64,000 nt of DNA from assembly GCF_013036045.1 (NCBI RefSeq), contig NZ_WTPX01000001.1:21165-85164 (forward strand). Reading direction: 5' to 3'. Source of the DNA: Alienimonas chondri (GTDB lineage Bacteria > Planctomycetota > Planctomycetia > Planctomycetales > Planctomycetaceae). Position numbers and translations under genes: made by a program. This document shows positions 38,510 to 47,971 of this stretch, one piece after another (positions within the stretch are counted from its first letter, which is position 1; each line of letters begins with the position of its first letter). The notes below the pieces were generated by a model that had not been told where the DNA came from, made no database searches, and was given only the letters and a program-made list of their open reading frames with translations.

Positions 38510-39778
38510 ATGTCCGCGTTCCTGCTGTATCTGCCCGCCGGCATCGCCGCGGTCGTCTTGATCTGGATTGCGGCCCGGGTGAGGTCGGCGTACTTCGGCT
38601 GGACGGCAGCGACGACGTTCGGCGTGGCGCTGCTCCTCTGCGGCTTCAATCCGGGTCTCGGCGCGATCCCCCACACGTTAGGGGCGCTGTCGTGCGGGTT
38701 CGCCGTTGCGATGTTGCGGGCCTGCGGGGTGAAGCCAAAATGGGCCGCGGCGGGCGTCGGCGCGACGTTCATGGCAGCCTGCGCCGTCGACGCGGGACGC
38801 TTCTACGCGTCGGAATATCGACCTTGGCTGGCGGAGGTGACGGAACAGCGTGAGGCCCACCCCGCCGTCCCCCGATCGACCCGGCTGCCGCGGACGGAAC
38901 CGGTCGTCGCACAATCGGCTCCCTACCGCAGCGACGAGAAGTGGGACCAGTATTTCTCTGAAACTGAACCGTCGTGGCACAGCGATGAACGCCCCGGCGA
39001 CGGCTTCCGGCGGGTGATGGGGCGGTTGCACTCAGTGCACACCGATTTCGCCGATCGCTTCGCCCAGCGAATGGGGTTTGGCATCCACCGCATGCCCCAG
39101 GTGCAATGGGAGCTACGCGAGTTCAAAACCTTCCCCGCCGCCCCGACGGGCAGCGAACGCATCCGGCAGCCGAGTGGCGTGAGCGGTGAAGACCCGAAGG
39201 CTGCGACGGCGGTCATCGGCACGGAGCGGGCGGCGATCGCCGCGTGGCACAGGGAGCGGGGGATCGACTTCGCGAACGAAGCCGGCTTCGGCGCGTTCGG
39301 CGATCGAGGACCGGGATACGGGGACTTGCTCCCGAAAGACTTCGATCCCGCCAGCGGCGAGGGACCGTTCCTGATCGGCTTCGAATCGCACGCCGCACAA
39401 ACCGCGGCCGACGAGGAACCGTTACCGGGATGGTCGCTGACCGGGTTCGAGTTGATCGGTCTGATCCTCCACGACGAACCGGTCGCCTATCAGTCCGACT
39501 ACCTGCCGATCGCCGGGCCGAACGCCCCGCACAACATCCGACCGCTGACCGACTTTGAAGCGAAGGGGCTGGCCCGGCTCGCGATGGGCGAGTGGGTCTA
39601 CGCCGAGGCCGATGCCGAACGATTCCGGGCCGTCGGCGCCCTCACCGCCGCGACCGCCTGCGCGGACTGTCACGCCGTCGAGGAGGGTCGCTTGTTGGGC
39701 GCCCTGAGCTACGAGTTTCTGCGGTCCCCCAGCGCTGAGGGGATCGGCCCCGGGGCGGGCGACGGTGGGATCGACTGA
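38510..39778 (+). CDS. Membrane-anchored protein ending in a c-type heme motif
   Basis: 422 aa. The first 100 residues hold three hydrophobic helices (FLLYLPAGIAAVVLIWIAA, WTAATTFGVALLLCGF, KWAAAGVGATFMAACAV). A periplasmic domain of about 300 aa follows with the heme motif CADCH at 384-388. The single heme near the C-terminus suggests an electron-transfer partner. It sits 48 bp before the PVC heme protein and after the zinc-ribbon gene, so the three may form a unit. The internal segments (GYGDLLPKDFDPASGEGPFLIGFESH) resemble no family I know. Confidence 0.75.
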   Translation: MSAFLLYLPAGIAAVVLIWIAARVRSAYFGWTAATTFGVALLLCGFNPGLGAIPHTLGALSCGFAVAMLRACGVKPKWAAAGVGATFMAACAVDAGRFYASEYRPWLAEVTEQREAHPAVPRSTRLPRTEPVVAQSAPYRSDEKWDQYFSETEPSWHSDERPGDGFRRVMGRLHSVHTDFADRFAQRMGFGIHRMPQVQWELREFKTFPAAPTGSERIRQPSGVSGEDPKAATAVIGTERAAIAAWHRERGIDFANEAGFGAFGDRGPGYGDLLPKDFDPASGEGPFLIGFESHAAQTAADEEPLPGWSLTGFELIGLILHDEPVAYQSDYLPIAGPNAPHNIRPLTDFEAKGLARLAMGEWVYAEADAERFRAVGALTAATACADCHAVEEGRLLGALSYEFLRSPSAEGIGPGAGDGGID

Positions 39779-39826
39779 CGCGGGTGCGTAGGCTGCCGGC
39801 CGTCGTACGCATCCATCGTAGCCGCT

Positions 39827-42800
39827 ATGTCTCTCCGTCGTCTGTCGTTCGCCCTGATCTTGTTAGCTGGCCCGGCGTTCTTGCCGGCCGGGGAGTTGAA
39901 ATACGCCGGCTTGCCGGCCGAAGAGGCGGCGGCGGTCATGCGGTTGCCGGACGGCTTCCGGGTCGTGCCGTTCGCGGCGGAACCGGACGTGGTGCAGCCG
40001 ATCGCGATGACGATCGACCACCGCGGCCGGCTGTGGGTCGCCGAGGGGCACAGCTACCCGGTCAAACGGCCGGAGGGCGAGGGGAAGGACCGCATCCTGA
40101 TTTTCGAGGACACCGACGGCGACGGCCGGCATGACGTGCGGAAGGTCTTCGCGGAGGGGCTGAACCTCGTCAGCGGCTTGGAAGTCGGCTTCGGCGGGGT
40201 GTTCGTCGGGCAGGCGCCGCACCTGCTGTTCATCCCGGACGCCGACGGCGACGACGTGCCGGACGGCCCGCCGGAGGTGCTGCTCGACGGCTGGCACGAC
40301 GAAGACACCCACGAAACGCTGAACTCCTTCATCTGGGGACCGGACGGCTGGCTCTACGGCTGCCACGGCGTGTTCACCCACTCGCGGGTCGGCCCGCCAG
40401 GCACGCCGGACGATCAGCGGGTGCCGATTAACGCCGGCATCTGGCGGTATCACCCGACCAGCCGGGCGTTCGAGGTCTTCGCCCACGGCACCAGCAACCC
40501 GTGGGGCGTGGACTTCGACGAACGCGGCCAGAGCTTTCTGACCTGCTGCGTGATCCCGCACCTGTTCCACGTGATCCCCGGGGCCCGCTACTTCCGTCAG
40601 GCGGGCCGGCATTTCGATCCGCACGTCTACGAAGACATCCCCACGATCGCCAAACACCGACACTTCGTCGGGCACCAGTGGACGCAGGCGGACAGGGAGG
40701 CCAGCCTCGACTTCGGCGGCGGACACGCCCACGCGGGAGCGATGATCTATCAGGGGGACGCCTGGCCGGCCGAGTTTCGTGGCCAACTGCTGATGAATAA
40801 CATTCACGGCGCGCGGCTGAACGCCGATTCGCTCACGCCGTCCGGCAGCGGATTCGTCGGCGATCGCCTGCCGGACTTCTGCCTGACGGACGATCTCGCC
40901 AGTCAGATGCTCTACCTGCGAACCGGCCCGGACGGGAACGTGTTCGTAATCGACTGGTACGACACGAACCAGTGCCACCACCGCGGGATCGAAAACCACG
41001 ACCGCTCGAACGGCCGGATCTGGAAGATTGTCCACGAGAACCCTGTAACGCCGAGGCCCCGCGGGGCCTCGGCGTTACAGGGGACGAGCGAGGAACTGGT
41101 CGATCTCCTGACGCACGAGAACGTCTTCCAACGCCGACAGGCTCAGCGGTTGCTTCAAGAACGCGGCCCGGACGAAGCCGCGGTCGAAGCGTTAGGCAAA
41201 ATGTACTCTTCCGCCGACTCCCTCGACCGTCTGCGGGCCCTGTGGGCGCTGACCGCGACCGCGACGCTGACCGGCGAACAACTGGACGCGGCCTTGGGCG
41301 ACGAAGACGCTGACGTCCGACTGTGGGGCGTCCGGCTGACCGGCCAATCGCTCCCGGCGCTGCCGATGAGCGGCGGCATCCCCCGCGCGATCGGCGACTT
41401 GCCCCCGCTGCCGGCGTTCGGCGATCGGCTGGACGTCTTGGTTGAGATGGCGAAGTCGGACGACGACGCTTCGGTACGGCTGGAACTCGCCTCCCTGGCT
41501 CAGCGGTTGCCGGTCGACCAGCGGTGGGGACTGCTTGAAGCGCTGCTGGCGCGGGGCGAAGACGCGGACGATCACAACTTGCCGCTGATGCTGTGGTACG
41601 CCTTCGAACCGTTGGTGCCGGCGGACGCTGAACGCGCGTTGTCGGTCGCGTTGGCGGGCGAGATCCCGACTGTCCGGCGGCTGGCGTTGCGGCGGGTGGG
41701 CGAATTGGGCACGGCGGAATCGCGTGCAGCGATCGTGTCGGTGATTTCCGATTCGGCCGAGCGCCCCGAGCGCGCCCTCGAAGCGCTGGCGGGGCTGAGA
41801 TCCGCGATCGCCGGTCGTGACGTCGAGCGGCCGGCCGGCTGGGATGCGGCGCTCACGGCTCTGGCGCTCAGCGACGATCTGCGAGTTCTGGATCGCGCGC
41901 AGGGACTGGATTACCGCTTCGGCACCGCGGAGGCGGGACAGGAACGGCAGGCGGTCCTCGCCGATGAGGCCGCTTCCCTCGAACGTCGCCGCGGGGCGCT
42001 GGCGGACCTGCTGGACGTATCGCCCCGGGAGTTACCGATTTTCCTACGGCGCCTGATCAGCGCCGAGCCGGCCAGCCCGTTCGCGGCGGATCTGATTCGC
42101 GGATTGGGCCGCACGAACGACCCGGCGAACGCTCCGTTCCTGAGGCAGTATTACCCCCGCTTCGCCCCCGCCGCGAAACGGGCGGCGCTCGCGGTATTGG
42201 TCGCTCGCCCCGTCGGCGCCGACCTGCTTCTGACCGCCATGGCGAACGAAGAGATTCCCACGGTCGACCTCACCGCCGACCTGGCTCGACAGATTCGCAG
42301 CTTGAACGATGAGGGGCTGACCGCCCGGTTGCGAGACGTTTGGGGCACGGTCGCGGAGACGGATGCGGACCGCCTTCGTCTGATCGACTCGTGGAAGCGA
42401 AAGGTCGCCGCGGGCAACAACGACAGCGACGTGACGCCGGACCTCGTCGCCGGCCGGGCGCTGTTCAAGAAGACCTGCGGGCAGTGCCACGAGTTGTACG
42501 GCGAGGGGGAGAAGGTCGGCCCCGGCTTGACCGGATCGAACCGCAGAGACCTCGATTACCTGCTGTCCAACATCCTCGCCCCGTCCGCCGTGATGGCAAA
42601 GGACTACCGGCCGACCGTGTTCCTGCTTGCCGACGGTCGCGTGCTGACCGGTTTGATTCAGGCCAAAACCGACGCCGTCGTGACGCTCGCCACCGCGGAC
42701 GGCGAAGCGATCGTGCCGGTCGCGGACATCCTCGAACGCACGGAGAGCGACACCTCGATGATGCCGGACGGCTTGCTCACGCCGCTGTCGACCGAGCAGG

Positions 42801-42859
42801 TGCGGAACCTCGTCGCCTATCTCCGCAGCGACAGCCCGCCGGAAAGCGGTGACGAATGA
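39827..42859 (+). CDS. PVC-type heme-binding CxxCH protein (membrane-bound dehydrogenase domain)
   Basis: 1010 aa, exported (signal peptide SFALILLAGPAFLPAGE). Order: a beta-propeller dehydrogenase-like domain (about 25-410; MRLPDGFRVVPFAAEPDVVQP, DTDGDGRHDVRKVFAEG, TSNPWGVDFDERGQ, EDIPTIAKHRHFVGH); a HEAT-like helical middle (about 420-830) with ELVDLLTHENVFQRRQAQRLL; and a c-type cytochrome domain with TCGQCHELYGEGEKVGPGLTG (Cys884, Cys887, His888) and the closing VADILERTESDTSMMPDGLL. This architecture is a hallmark of Planctomycetes/Verrucomicrobia and is thought to oxidise sugars or related substrates in the periplasm. A 42-bp palindrome interrupts the frame near residue 405. Confidence 0.95.
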   Translation: MSLRRLSFALILLAGPAFLPAGELKYAGLPAEEAAAVMRLPDGFRVVPFAAEPDVVQPIAMTIDHRGRLWVAEGHSYPVKRPEGEGKDRILIFEDTDGDGRHDVRKVFAEGLNLVSGLEVGFGGVFVGQAPHLLFIPDADGDDVPDGPPEVLLDGWHDEDTHETLNSFIWGPDGWLYGCHGVFTHSRVGPPGTPDDQRVPINAGIWRYHPTSRAFEVFAHGTSNPWGVDFDERGQSFLTCCVIPHLFHVIPGARYFRQAGRHFDPHVYEDIPTIAKHRHFVGHQWTQADREASLDFGGGHAHAGAMIYQGDAWPAEFRGQLLMNNIHGARLNADSLTPSGSGFVGDRLPDFCLTDDLASQMLYLRTGPDGNVFVIDWYDTNQCHHRGIENHDRSNGRIWKIVHENPVTPRPRGASALQGTSEELVDLLTHENVFQRRQAQRLLQERGPDEAAVEALGKMYSSADSLDRLRALWALTATATLTGEQLDAALGDEDADVRLWGVRLTGQSLPALPMSGGIPRAIGDLPPLPAFGDRLDVLVEMAKSDDDASVRLELASLAQRLPVDQRWGLLEALLARGEDADDHNLPLMLWYAFEPLVPADAERALSVALAGEIPTVRRLALRRVGELGTAESRAAIVSVISDSAERPERALEALAGLRSAIAGRDVERPAGWDAALTALALSDDLRVLDRAQGLDYRFGTAEAGQERQAVLADEAASLERRRGALADLLDVSPRELPIFLRRLISAEPASPFAADLIRGLGRTNDPANAPFLRQYYPRFAPAAKRAALAVLVARPVGADLLLTAMANEEIPTVDLTADLARQIRSLNDEGLTARLRDVWGTVAETDADRLRLIDSWKRKVAAGNNDSDVTPDLVAGRALFKKTCGQCHELYGEGEKVGPGLTGSNRRDLDYLLSNILAPSAVMAKDYRPTVFLLADGRVLTGLIQAKTDAVVTLATADGEAIVPVADILERTESDTSMMPDGLLTPLSTEQVRNLVAYLRSDSPPESGDE
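41041..41082. repeat. Perfect 42-bp palindrome inside the PVC heme gene
   Basis: The two arms CCCTGTAACGCCGAGGCCCC-G and C-GGGGCCTCGGCGTTACAGGG match base for base with no loop. It inserts about 14 codons (PVTPRPRGASALQG) without breaking the frame, between the propeller and the helical repeats. It would fold into a strong hairpin in DNA or RNA. Confidence 0.9.
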
Positions 42860-42926
42860 ACGTTGATGCCGCCGACGGACGTTGAGGCCGTTTGAACTGA
42901 GAGGGACGGAAGGCCAGAGTCTGCGA

Positions 42927-44402
42927 ATGAACTGGATCGTCCGCCCCACTGCGTTTCTGTCCCTCGTCGCGACGCTGCTCGTCGCCGTTCCGTCAACTCG
43001 CGGCGACGATCCACTGGGCGATGAGGAGACTGGCGTGGCGACGCGTCGGGCGCCGAACGTCATCTATATCAATACGGACGATTGGGGCATGGGGAAGGTG
43101 CCTCCGTACGGGATGGACGAGGCGTCGGAACGGATCATCCGCACTCCGCACCTCGATCAATTGATGCGGGACGGGATGCGATTCACGAACGCCTATGCCG
43201 GCAATGCGGTGTGCGGACCGTCGCGTTGTTCTCTCATCAGCGGGAAGCACCCGGGGCACGCCGCGTGGCGGGCGAACCGGGGAGCGATGCCGGAGGGGGT
43301 CTGGCCGCCGGAATCCCCGCTGCTGGGCGAAGTCGCCCGCTCGGCCGGCTATGCGACCGCGGCGTTCGGAAAGGTCAGCTTCGGCGGCCATGCGACGCCG
43401 GAAGAAATCACCGCCTGCGGGTGGGACCGCTGGCTCGGGTTCCTCGGCCACGTCGACTGCCGGGACTATTACTCCAACTATATTTGGAAGGACGGCGAGC
43501 GCATCACGCTGCCGGCGAACGATCCGGAGACGTTGAAGGGCACGGTCCTCAGCAAGGGAGGCACGGGGGTCGTCGGAGAAGGCGAAGGCACGTTTATCGA
43601 AGATCTTTATGCCGACCGGATTATCGAGTTCATGACGGAGCGGCAGGACCGGCCCTTCTTCGTTTACTACGCCAGCACGGTGCCCCATGGCGGACCGCCG
43701 GGCGGGATGCGGGTCCCCAGTCTCGAAGGCTACGACGAGGTCCCAGGCCTCACGCGGTACGAGCAGGTGTATTGCGCCCTGCTGGCCCGTCACGATCGCA
43801 ACGTCGGCCGCATTCGGGAGGCGGTGCGAGAGCTGGGGCTGGAGAACGACACGATCATCGTGTGGACCTCGGACAACGGCGACGAAGATTCCTATTACAA
43901 GCGGACGGACACCTTCGACGGCAACGGTCCGTTCCGCGGCGTAAAACGTTCGCTCTACGAGGGAGGGATCCGCGTCCCTTTGATCGCCTGCTGGCCCGGG
44001 ACGATCCCGCCCGGGTCGACGTCCGACCTGCAAACGACGCAGTGGGACCTGATGCCGACGCTCGCCGACTTGGGCGGGCAGCCCGTCACCGAGGCGATGG
44101 ACGGCCTCTCGATCGCCCCCACGTTGCGGGGACGCCCCGAGGCACAGACTAAACGCGAGTATCTCTACTTCGAGTTCTACGAAACCGGGGCGCAACAGTC
44201 CGTCCGCAAGGGCGACTGGAAGGCCTATCGCCGCGGCGGATGGAACGGCACCACGGAGCTGTACGATCTGTCGAAGGACGTTGACGAGTCCGACGACCTG
44301 GCCGCCGCCCACCCCGAACTGGTCGAGGAGATGGAAGCCGTGATGCGGCGAGAGCACAGCCCGCATCCGATCTGGAAGCTCGGCCCCCATTCGCAACGCT
44401 AA
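42927..44402 (+). CDS. Secreted sulfatase 1 (arylsulfatase A family)
   Basis: 491 aa, signal peptide (TAFLSLVATLLVAVPSTRG). The sulfatase signature C96GPSR is present, with Cys96 the residue that FGE converts to formylglycine; INTDDWGMGK (Asp51/Asp52) supplies metal ligands and FGKVSFGGHA the lysine-histidine region. It hydrolyses sulfate esters from polysaccharides or other substrates outside the cytoplasm. The start at the ATG with a signal peptide is preferred over the TTG at 42882. It is followed by a second, distinct sulfatase 62 bp downstream. Confidence 0.93.
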   Translation: MNWIVRPTAFLSLVATLLVAVPSTRGDDPLGDEETGVATRRAPNVIYINTDDWGMGKVPPYGMDEASERIIRTPHLDQLMRDGMRFTNAYAGNAVCGPSRCSLISGKHPGHAAWRANRGAMPEGVWPPESPLLGEVARSAGYATAAFGKVSFGGHATPEEITACGWDRWLGFLGHVDCRDYYSNYIWKDGERITLPANDPETLKGTVLSKGGTGVVGEGEGTFIEDLYADRIIEFMTERQDRPFFVYYASTVPHGGPPGGMRVPSLEGYDEVPGLTRYEQVYCALLARHDRNVGRIREAVRELGLENDTIIVWTSDNGDEDSYYKRTDTFDGNGPFRGVKRSLYEGGIRVPLIACWPGTIPPGSTSDLQTTQWDLMPTLADLGGQPVTEAMDGLSIAPTLRGRPEAQTKREYLYFEFYETGAQQSVRKGDWKAYRRGGWNGTTELYDLSKDVDESDDLAAAHPELVEEMEAVMRREHSPHPIWKLGPHSQR

Positions 44403-44464
44403 GCGCCGCGATACCTCGGTCGCTTCACCGTCCCCACGCTCCCTCCCCCATCCGCTTCGCCGGT

Positions 44465-45805
44465 ATGCGCTCGTTCTTCAGCCTCGCATCGCTTGTCCTG
44501 CTGACCGCTGCCGCCTCGGCGGGGGAGAAGCCGAACGTGGTCGTTCTCTACGCCGACGACGCCGGGTACGCCGACTTCGGTTTCCAGCCGAACTGCACCG
44601 AGGAGATGCGGAACCTCACGCCGCGAATCGACTCGATCGCCCGCGACGGCGCCCGCTTCACGAACGCCTACATGAGCGGCTGCGTCTGCTCCCCGTCGCG
44701 AGCCGGCCTGATGACGGGCCGGTATCAGCAACGCTTCGGGTTCGACGACAACCTCCCGCCCGGTCGGCAGGACGGATTGGAGCTGACGGAGACGTTCGGC
44801 GTGAAGCGGCTCCAATCGCTCGGCTATCGCACCGGATTGATCGGCAAGTGGCACCTCGGCTACCCGTCCGCCTACCATCCGAACAAACGCGGCTTCGATC
44901 ACTTCTACGGTCTGCTGCAGGGATCGCGCCCGTACTACCCCATTGAGAAGCCCTCCGAACATCGGGTGATCCAGAAGAACGGCGAACCGACGCCGGAGTC
45001 CGGCTACGTCACCGACCGACTCGGTGCCGCGGCCTGTCGCTTTATCGAGGAGCGAGACGAGGAGCCGTTCTATCTGTTTGTCTCATTCACGGCCCCGCAC
45101 GGTCCGCTGCAGCCGAAGGAGGCAGACGCCGCCCGCATCGCGCATATTAAAAATGATCGGCGGCGGAAGTACGCGGGACTGGTGGTCTCGTTGGACGACA
45201 ACGTCGGCCGCATCCTGGACTGCCTGGAGGAGCAGGGACTGACGGACGACACGCTGGTGCTGTTCACGAACGATAATGGCGGCCAGACCCAAACCGGCGC
45301 CGTCAACACGCCGCTGCGGGGCCGGAAGGGGCAATTGCACGAGGGCGGGATCCGAGTGCCGTGGGCCGTGCGATGGCCGGGGCGGGCGCCCGCCGGATCG
45401 GTGGTGGAGGAGCCGGTGATCGCGCTCGATCTCCTGCCCACGGTGGTCGAAGCGGCCGGGGCCGCGGTCGATCCCGCTTGGAAGCTCGACGGGCGCAGCT
45501 TCCTCTCCACGATGACCGGCGGCGACGACTCCGCTCCGCTGCGGCCGCTCTACTGGCGCCACCACGGGGGAAACGGCCCTCGCGCGATGCGACTGGGCCA
45601 ATGGAAGCTGTACGACGAACGTTCGCCCGGCGCCGCGGCGGCCCTCTACGACCTCGACGCCGACATCTCCGAGTCGAGCGATCTCGCCGCGGGTCATCCC
45701 GACCGGGTGGCCTCAATGATCGCTGCGCTGGATGAATGGGAGTCCGAGATGGAAGAGCCGCGCTGGGGCCCGAACGAGCCGGGCCGCCGGAACGGCGCCC
45801 GCTGA
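44465..45805 (+). CDS. Secreted sulfatase 2 (arylsulfatase A family)
   Basis: 446 aa, signal peptide (SLASLVLLTAAASA-GE). Signature C75SPSR, metal ligands in YADDAGYADFG (Asp31/Asp32), and IGKWHLGY with the catalytic lysine and histidine; FTNDNGGQTQTGAVN contributes later ligands. It is not a close copy of sulfatase 1 (different insertions and ends), so the pair probably cuts different sulfate esters on one polymer. It ends 12 bp before the convergent ABC ATPase gene. Confidence 0.94.
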   Translation: MRSFFSLASLVLLTAAASAGEKPNVVVLYADDAGYADFGFQPNCTEEMRNLTPRIDSIARDGARFTNAYMSGCVCSPSRAGLMTGRYQQRFGFDDNLPPGRQDGLELTETFGVKRLQSLGYRTGLIGKWHLGYPSAYHPNKRGFDHFYGLLQGSRPYYPIEKPSEHRVIQKNGEPTPESGYVTDRLGAAACRFIEERDEEPFYLFVSFTAPHGPLQPKEADAARIAHIKNDRRRKYAGLVVSLDDNVGRILDCLEEQGLTDDTLVLFTNDNGGQTQTGAVNTPLRGRKGQLHEGGIRVPWAVRWPGRAPAGSVVEEPVIALDLLPTVVEAAGAAVDPAWKLDGRSFLSTMTGGDDSAPLRPLYWRHHGGNGPRAMRLGQWKLYDERSPGAAAALYDLDADISESSDLAAGHPDRVASMIAALDEWESEMEEPRWGPNEPGRRNGAR

Positions 45806-45817
45806 CGCACGGCCGGC

Positions 45818-46525
45818 CTACGGATCGATGATCCGGCCGTCGCGGATGTTGAACACGAGATCGCCCTCGGTGACTAACGCGCGATCGTGCGTGACGACGA
45901 CGACGGTGGTCCCGCCTGCGGCGTGGAGGCGACGCAGTTCCGCGAAGATCTCGGCGCCGGTTTCGGTGTCCAGTTCGCCGGTCGGTTCATCGGCGAGCAC
46001 GATCTGCGGGTTCTTCAACAAGGCCCGCGCGATCGCGACTCGCTGCTGCTCCCCGCCGGAGAGCTGATGCGGCCGATGGTCGAGCCGATCGCCCAGCCCC
46101 ACTTGTTCCAGCAACGCCACGGCCCGCGCCCGCAGTTCCGCCGGCACGCCCTTCGGGAGGAAGGGGACGAGCACGTTGTCGACGGCGTCGAGGTTCCCCA
46201 GCAGGTTGAAGGCCTGAAAGATGAAGCCGACGCGCTCGCGGCGGAAGGCGTCTCGCTCCGCATCGGTGAATGCGGAGAGCCGTCGGCCGTCGATGGCGAT
46301 CTCTCCGCCGGTGACGTCGTCCAAGCCGCCCATCAGATAGAGCAGCGAACTTTTCCCGCTGCCGGACGGGCCGAGCAGGAAGGCGAACGACCCCGCGGGG
46401 ATCTCCGCCGTGACGCCGCGGAGGGCGTGCACCTCCGTTTGCCCACGCTGGTGGGTCTTCGTCACCTCGTGGAGGGCGATGGCGCCGGCGTGGCCGGGCG
46501 ATGCGGGGGGCAGGGAATCATCCAC
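45818..46525 (-). CDS. ABC transporter ATPase, MacB/LolD type
   Basis: 235 aa from a GTG (MDDSLPPASPGHAGAIALHEV). Walker A GPSGSGKSSLL, Q-loop FIFQAFNLLGNLD, signature HQLSGGEQQRVAIARAL, Walker B IVLADEPTG, D-loop and H-loop VTHDRALV are all in place. It powers the permease encoded immediately upstream on the same strand, with an 8-bp overlap. The MacB/LolD family exports lipoproteins, toxins or drives cell-envelope mechanotransmission; the cargo is unknown. Confidence 0.94.
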   Translation of the reverse strand: MDDSLPPASPGHAGAIALHEVTKTHQRGQTEVHALRGVTAEIPAGSFAFLLGPSGSGKSSLLYLMGGLDDVTGGEIAIDGRRLSAFTDAERDAFRRERVGFIFQAFNLLGNLDAVDNVLVPFLPKGVPAELRARAVALLEQVGLGDRLDHRPHQLSGGEQQRVAIARALLKNPQIVLADEPTGELDTETGAEIFAELRRLHAAGGTTVVVVTHDRALVTEGDLVFNIRDGRIIDP

Positions 46526-47849
46526 GGCGAATCGCGTCCATCGGCTGCATCCGCATCGCCCACAACGCCGGATAGAGTCCGCCGAGCGTGCCGACGCACG
46601 TGCTGAACGCCACGGCGAAGCCCAGCAGGCCGGGGCCGGCATACAGGTTGAGTCGATCCGGGAACAGGGCGTTCAACACCCCCGTCGCGGCCCACCCGAT
46701 CGCCGCGCCCAGCAGGCCGCCGACAATGCCGAGGATCAGGCTTTCGGAGCAGATGAGCCGCAGCACGTCGCCTTTGCTCCACCCGTTCGCCTTAAGGATG
46801 CCGAACTCGATGATCCGTTCGGAAACGCTCATCAGCATGGTGTTCACCACGCCGAACACGGCGATCAACACGCCGGTCGCCCCGAGGATCTGGAGGAACA
46901 GGTCGAGGTCTGCGGTGAAGGTGGCGAACTGGTCGAGCCACTCCTCCATCGTGCGCAATTCGACCGGATCGCGAGGCTTGCCGTCGTCGCCGAGCGGGGC
47001 GGCTGCGGGCGCCGGCTTGGCTCTCGTGTCCGGCGCCGGCGCCGGCGGTTCGCCTCCGCGGGCGGCGGCGTCGAGGGCGTTGAACAGCGCCGCGAACGGC
47101 GGCTCCGACTGCCCGAGTAGCGCCATGTTCGTCGGCTTCCAGTCCGTCGTCGTTTCGTCCCGCAACACCTCGAGGATGCGTTCCTTCAAGACCTCCTGCG
47201 AAACGGACGGATCGCCTTCGATGTAGTAGTTCGACACCGTGTTCGGATCGAACCGCGTGATCTGCCGCATCGTCGGCAGATCCATCAGGATGGCGGCATC
47301 GAGAAACAAGCTGCCGACCTCGTAGGCGCCGACGACTTTGCACTCCACGCCGTCGATCGTCAGGGAGTCGCCGACCTGTTTCTCGTGCTCCTCCAGGATC
47401 GACACGGCGGCGTAGACGTTCGTCGTGCCGAGATCCGTTTCGTCGAGAAACCGCCCCTGCTTCAACGCCTCGCGATACACGCCGTTCCGCAGTCGTGCTC
47501 GCTCCAGGATGCTGGTGCCGAGCAGGAACCGCGGCGGGGAGACGACCGTCTTGCCTTCGATGACGTTCGCCCGATTCCAGACGTCGGTGACGGTCGTTTC
47601 CACGCCCTCGACGGCGTCGATCTTCGCTTCCCAATCGGCCGGCAGGCGGGAGAGCAGCGGCACCGGGGCGCCGGGCTGAATCGCCGTCAGGCCGGTCACC
47701 TTGCCGAACGCGTCCTCCGCCGCCGATTCCAACCCGCCTTTGACCGCGAAGAGGCCGACCATCCCGGCGATCGCCACGGTCAACCCCGCCAGCGCCAGCG
47801 CGGAGCGGGCCGGACGGCTGAGCAAATTGCGAAAGGCGAAGCCGAACAC
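46518..47849 (-). CDS. ABC transporter permease, MacB/FtsX type
   Basis: 443 aa from a GTG (MFGFAFRNLLSRPARSALAL). One N-terminal helix (about 16-38), a periplasmic MacB_PCD-like domain (about 45-280, with an Ala/Pro-rich insert near 295), and three C-terminal helices (FLQILGATGVLIAVFGVVNTML, LILGIVGGLLGAAIGWAA, GLLGFAVAFSTCVGTLGG) carrying the FtsX domain. The frame is open further upstream but codes nothing membrane-like there. With the following ATPase it forms a type VII ABC complex. Confidence 0.9.
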   Translation of the reverse strand: MFGFAFRNLLSRPARSALALAGLTVAIAGMVGLFAVKGGLESAAEDAFGKVTGLTAIQPGAPVPLLSRLPADWEAKIDAVEGVETTVTDVWNRANVIEGKTVVSPPRFLLGTSILERARLRNGVYREALKQGRFLDETDLGTTNVYAAVSILEEHEKQVGDSLTIDGVECKVVGAYEVGSLFLDAAILMDLPTMRQITRFDPNTVSNYYIEGDPSVSQEVLKERILEVLRDETTTDWKPTNMALLGQSEPPFAALFNALDAAARGGEPPAPAPDTRAKPAPAAAPLGDDGKPRDPVELRTMEEWLDQFATFTADLDLFLQILGATGVLIAVFGVVNTMLMSVSERIIEFGILKANGWSKGDVLRLICSESLILGIVGGLLGAAIGWAATGVLNALFPDRLNLYAGPGLLGFAVAFSTCVGTLGGLYPALWAMRMQPMDAIRRG

Positions 47850-47971
47850 GCGGGCGGGGGTCGCTCGAAAGGGCGGCGAAAGCGGAACGGGAGAGCCGGA
47901 AGAGTAGGCGACGCCGCCCCCGGAACAACTCTCGGCCCCGCCGTCCGCGGCGACGCCTTCGTCGGAACACG

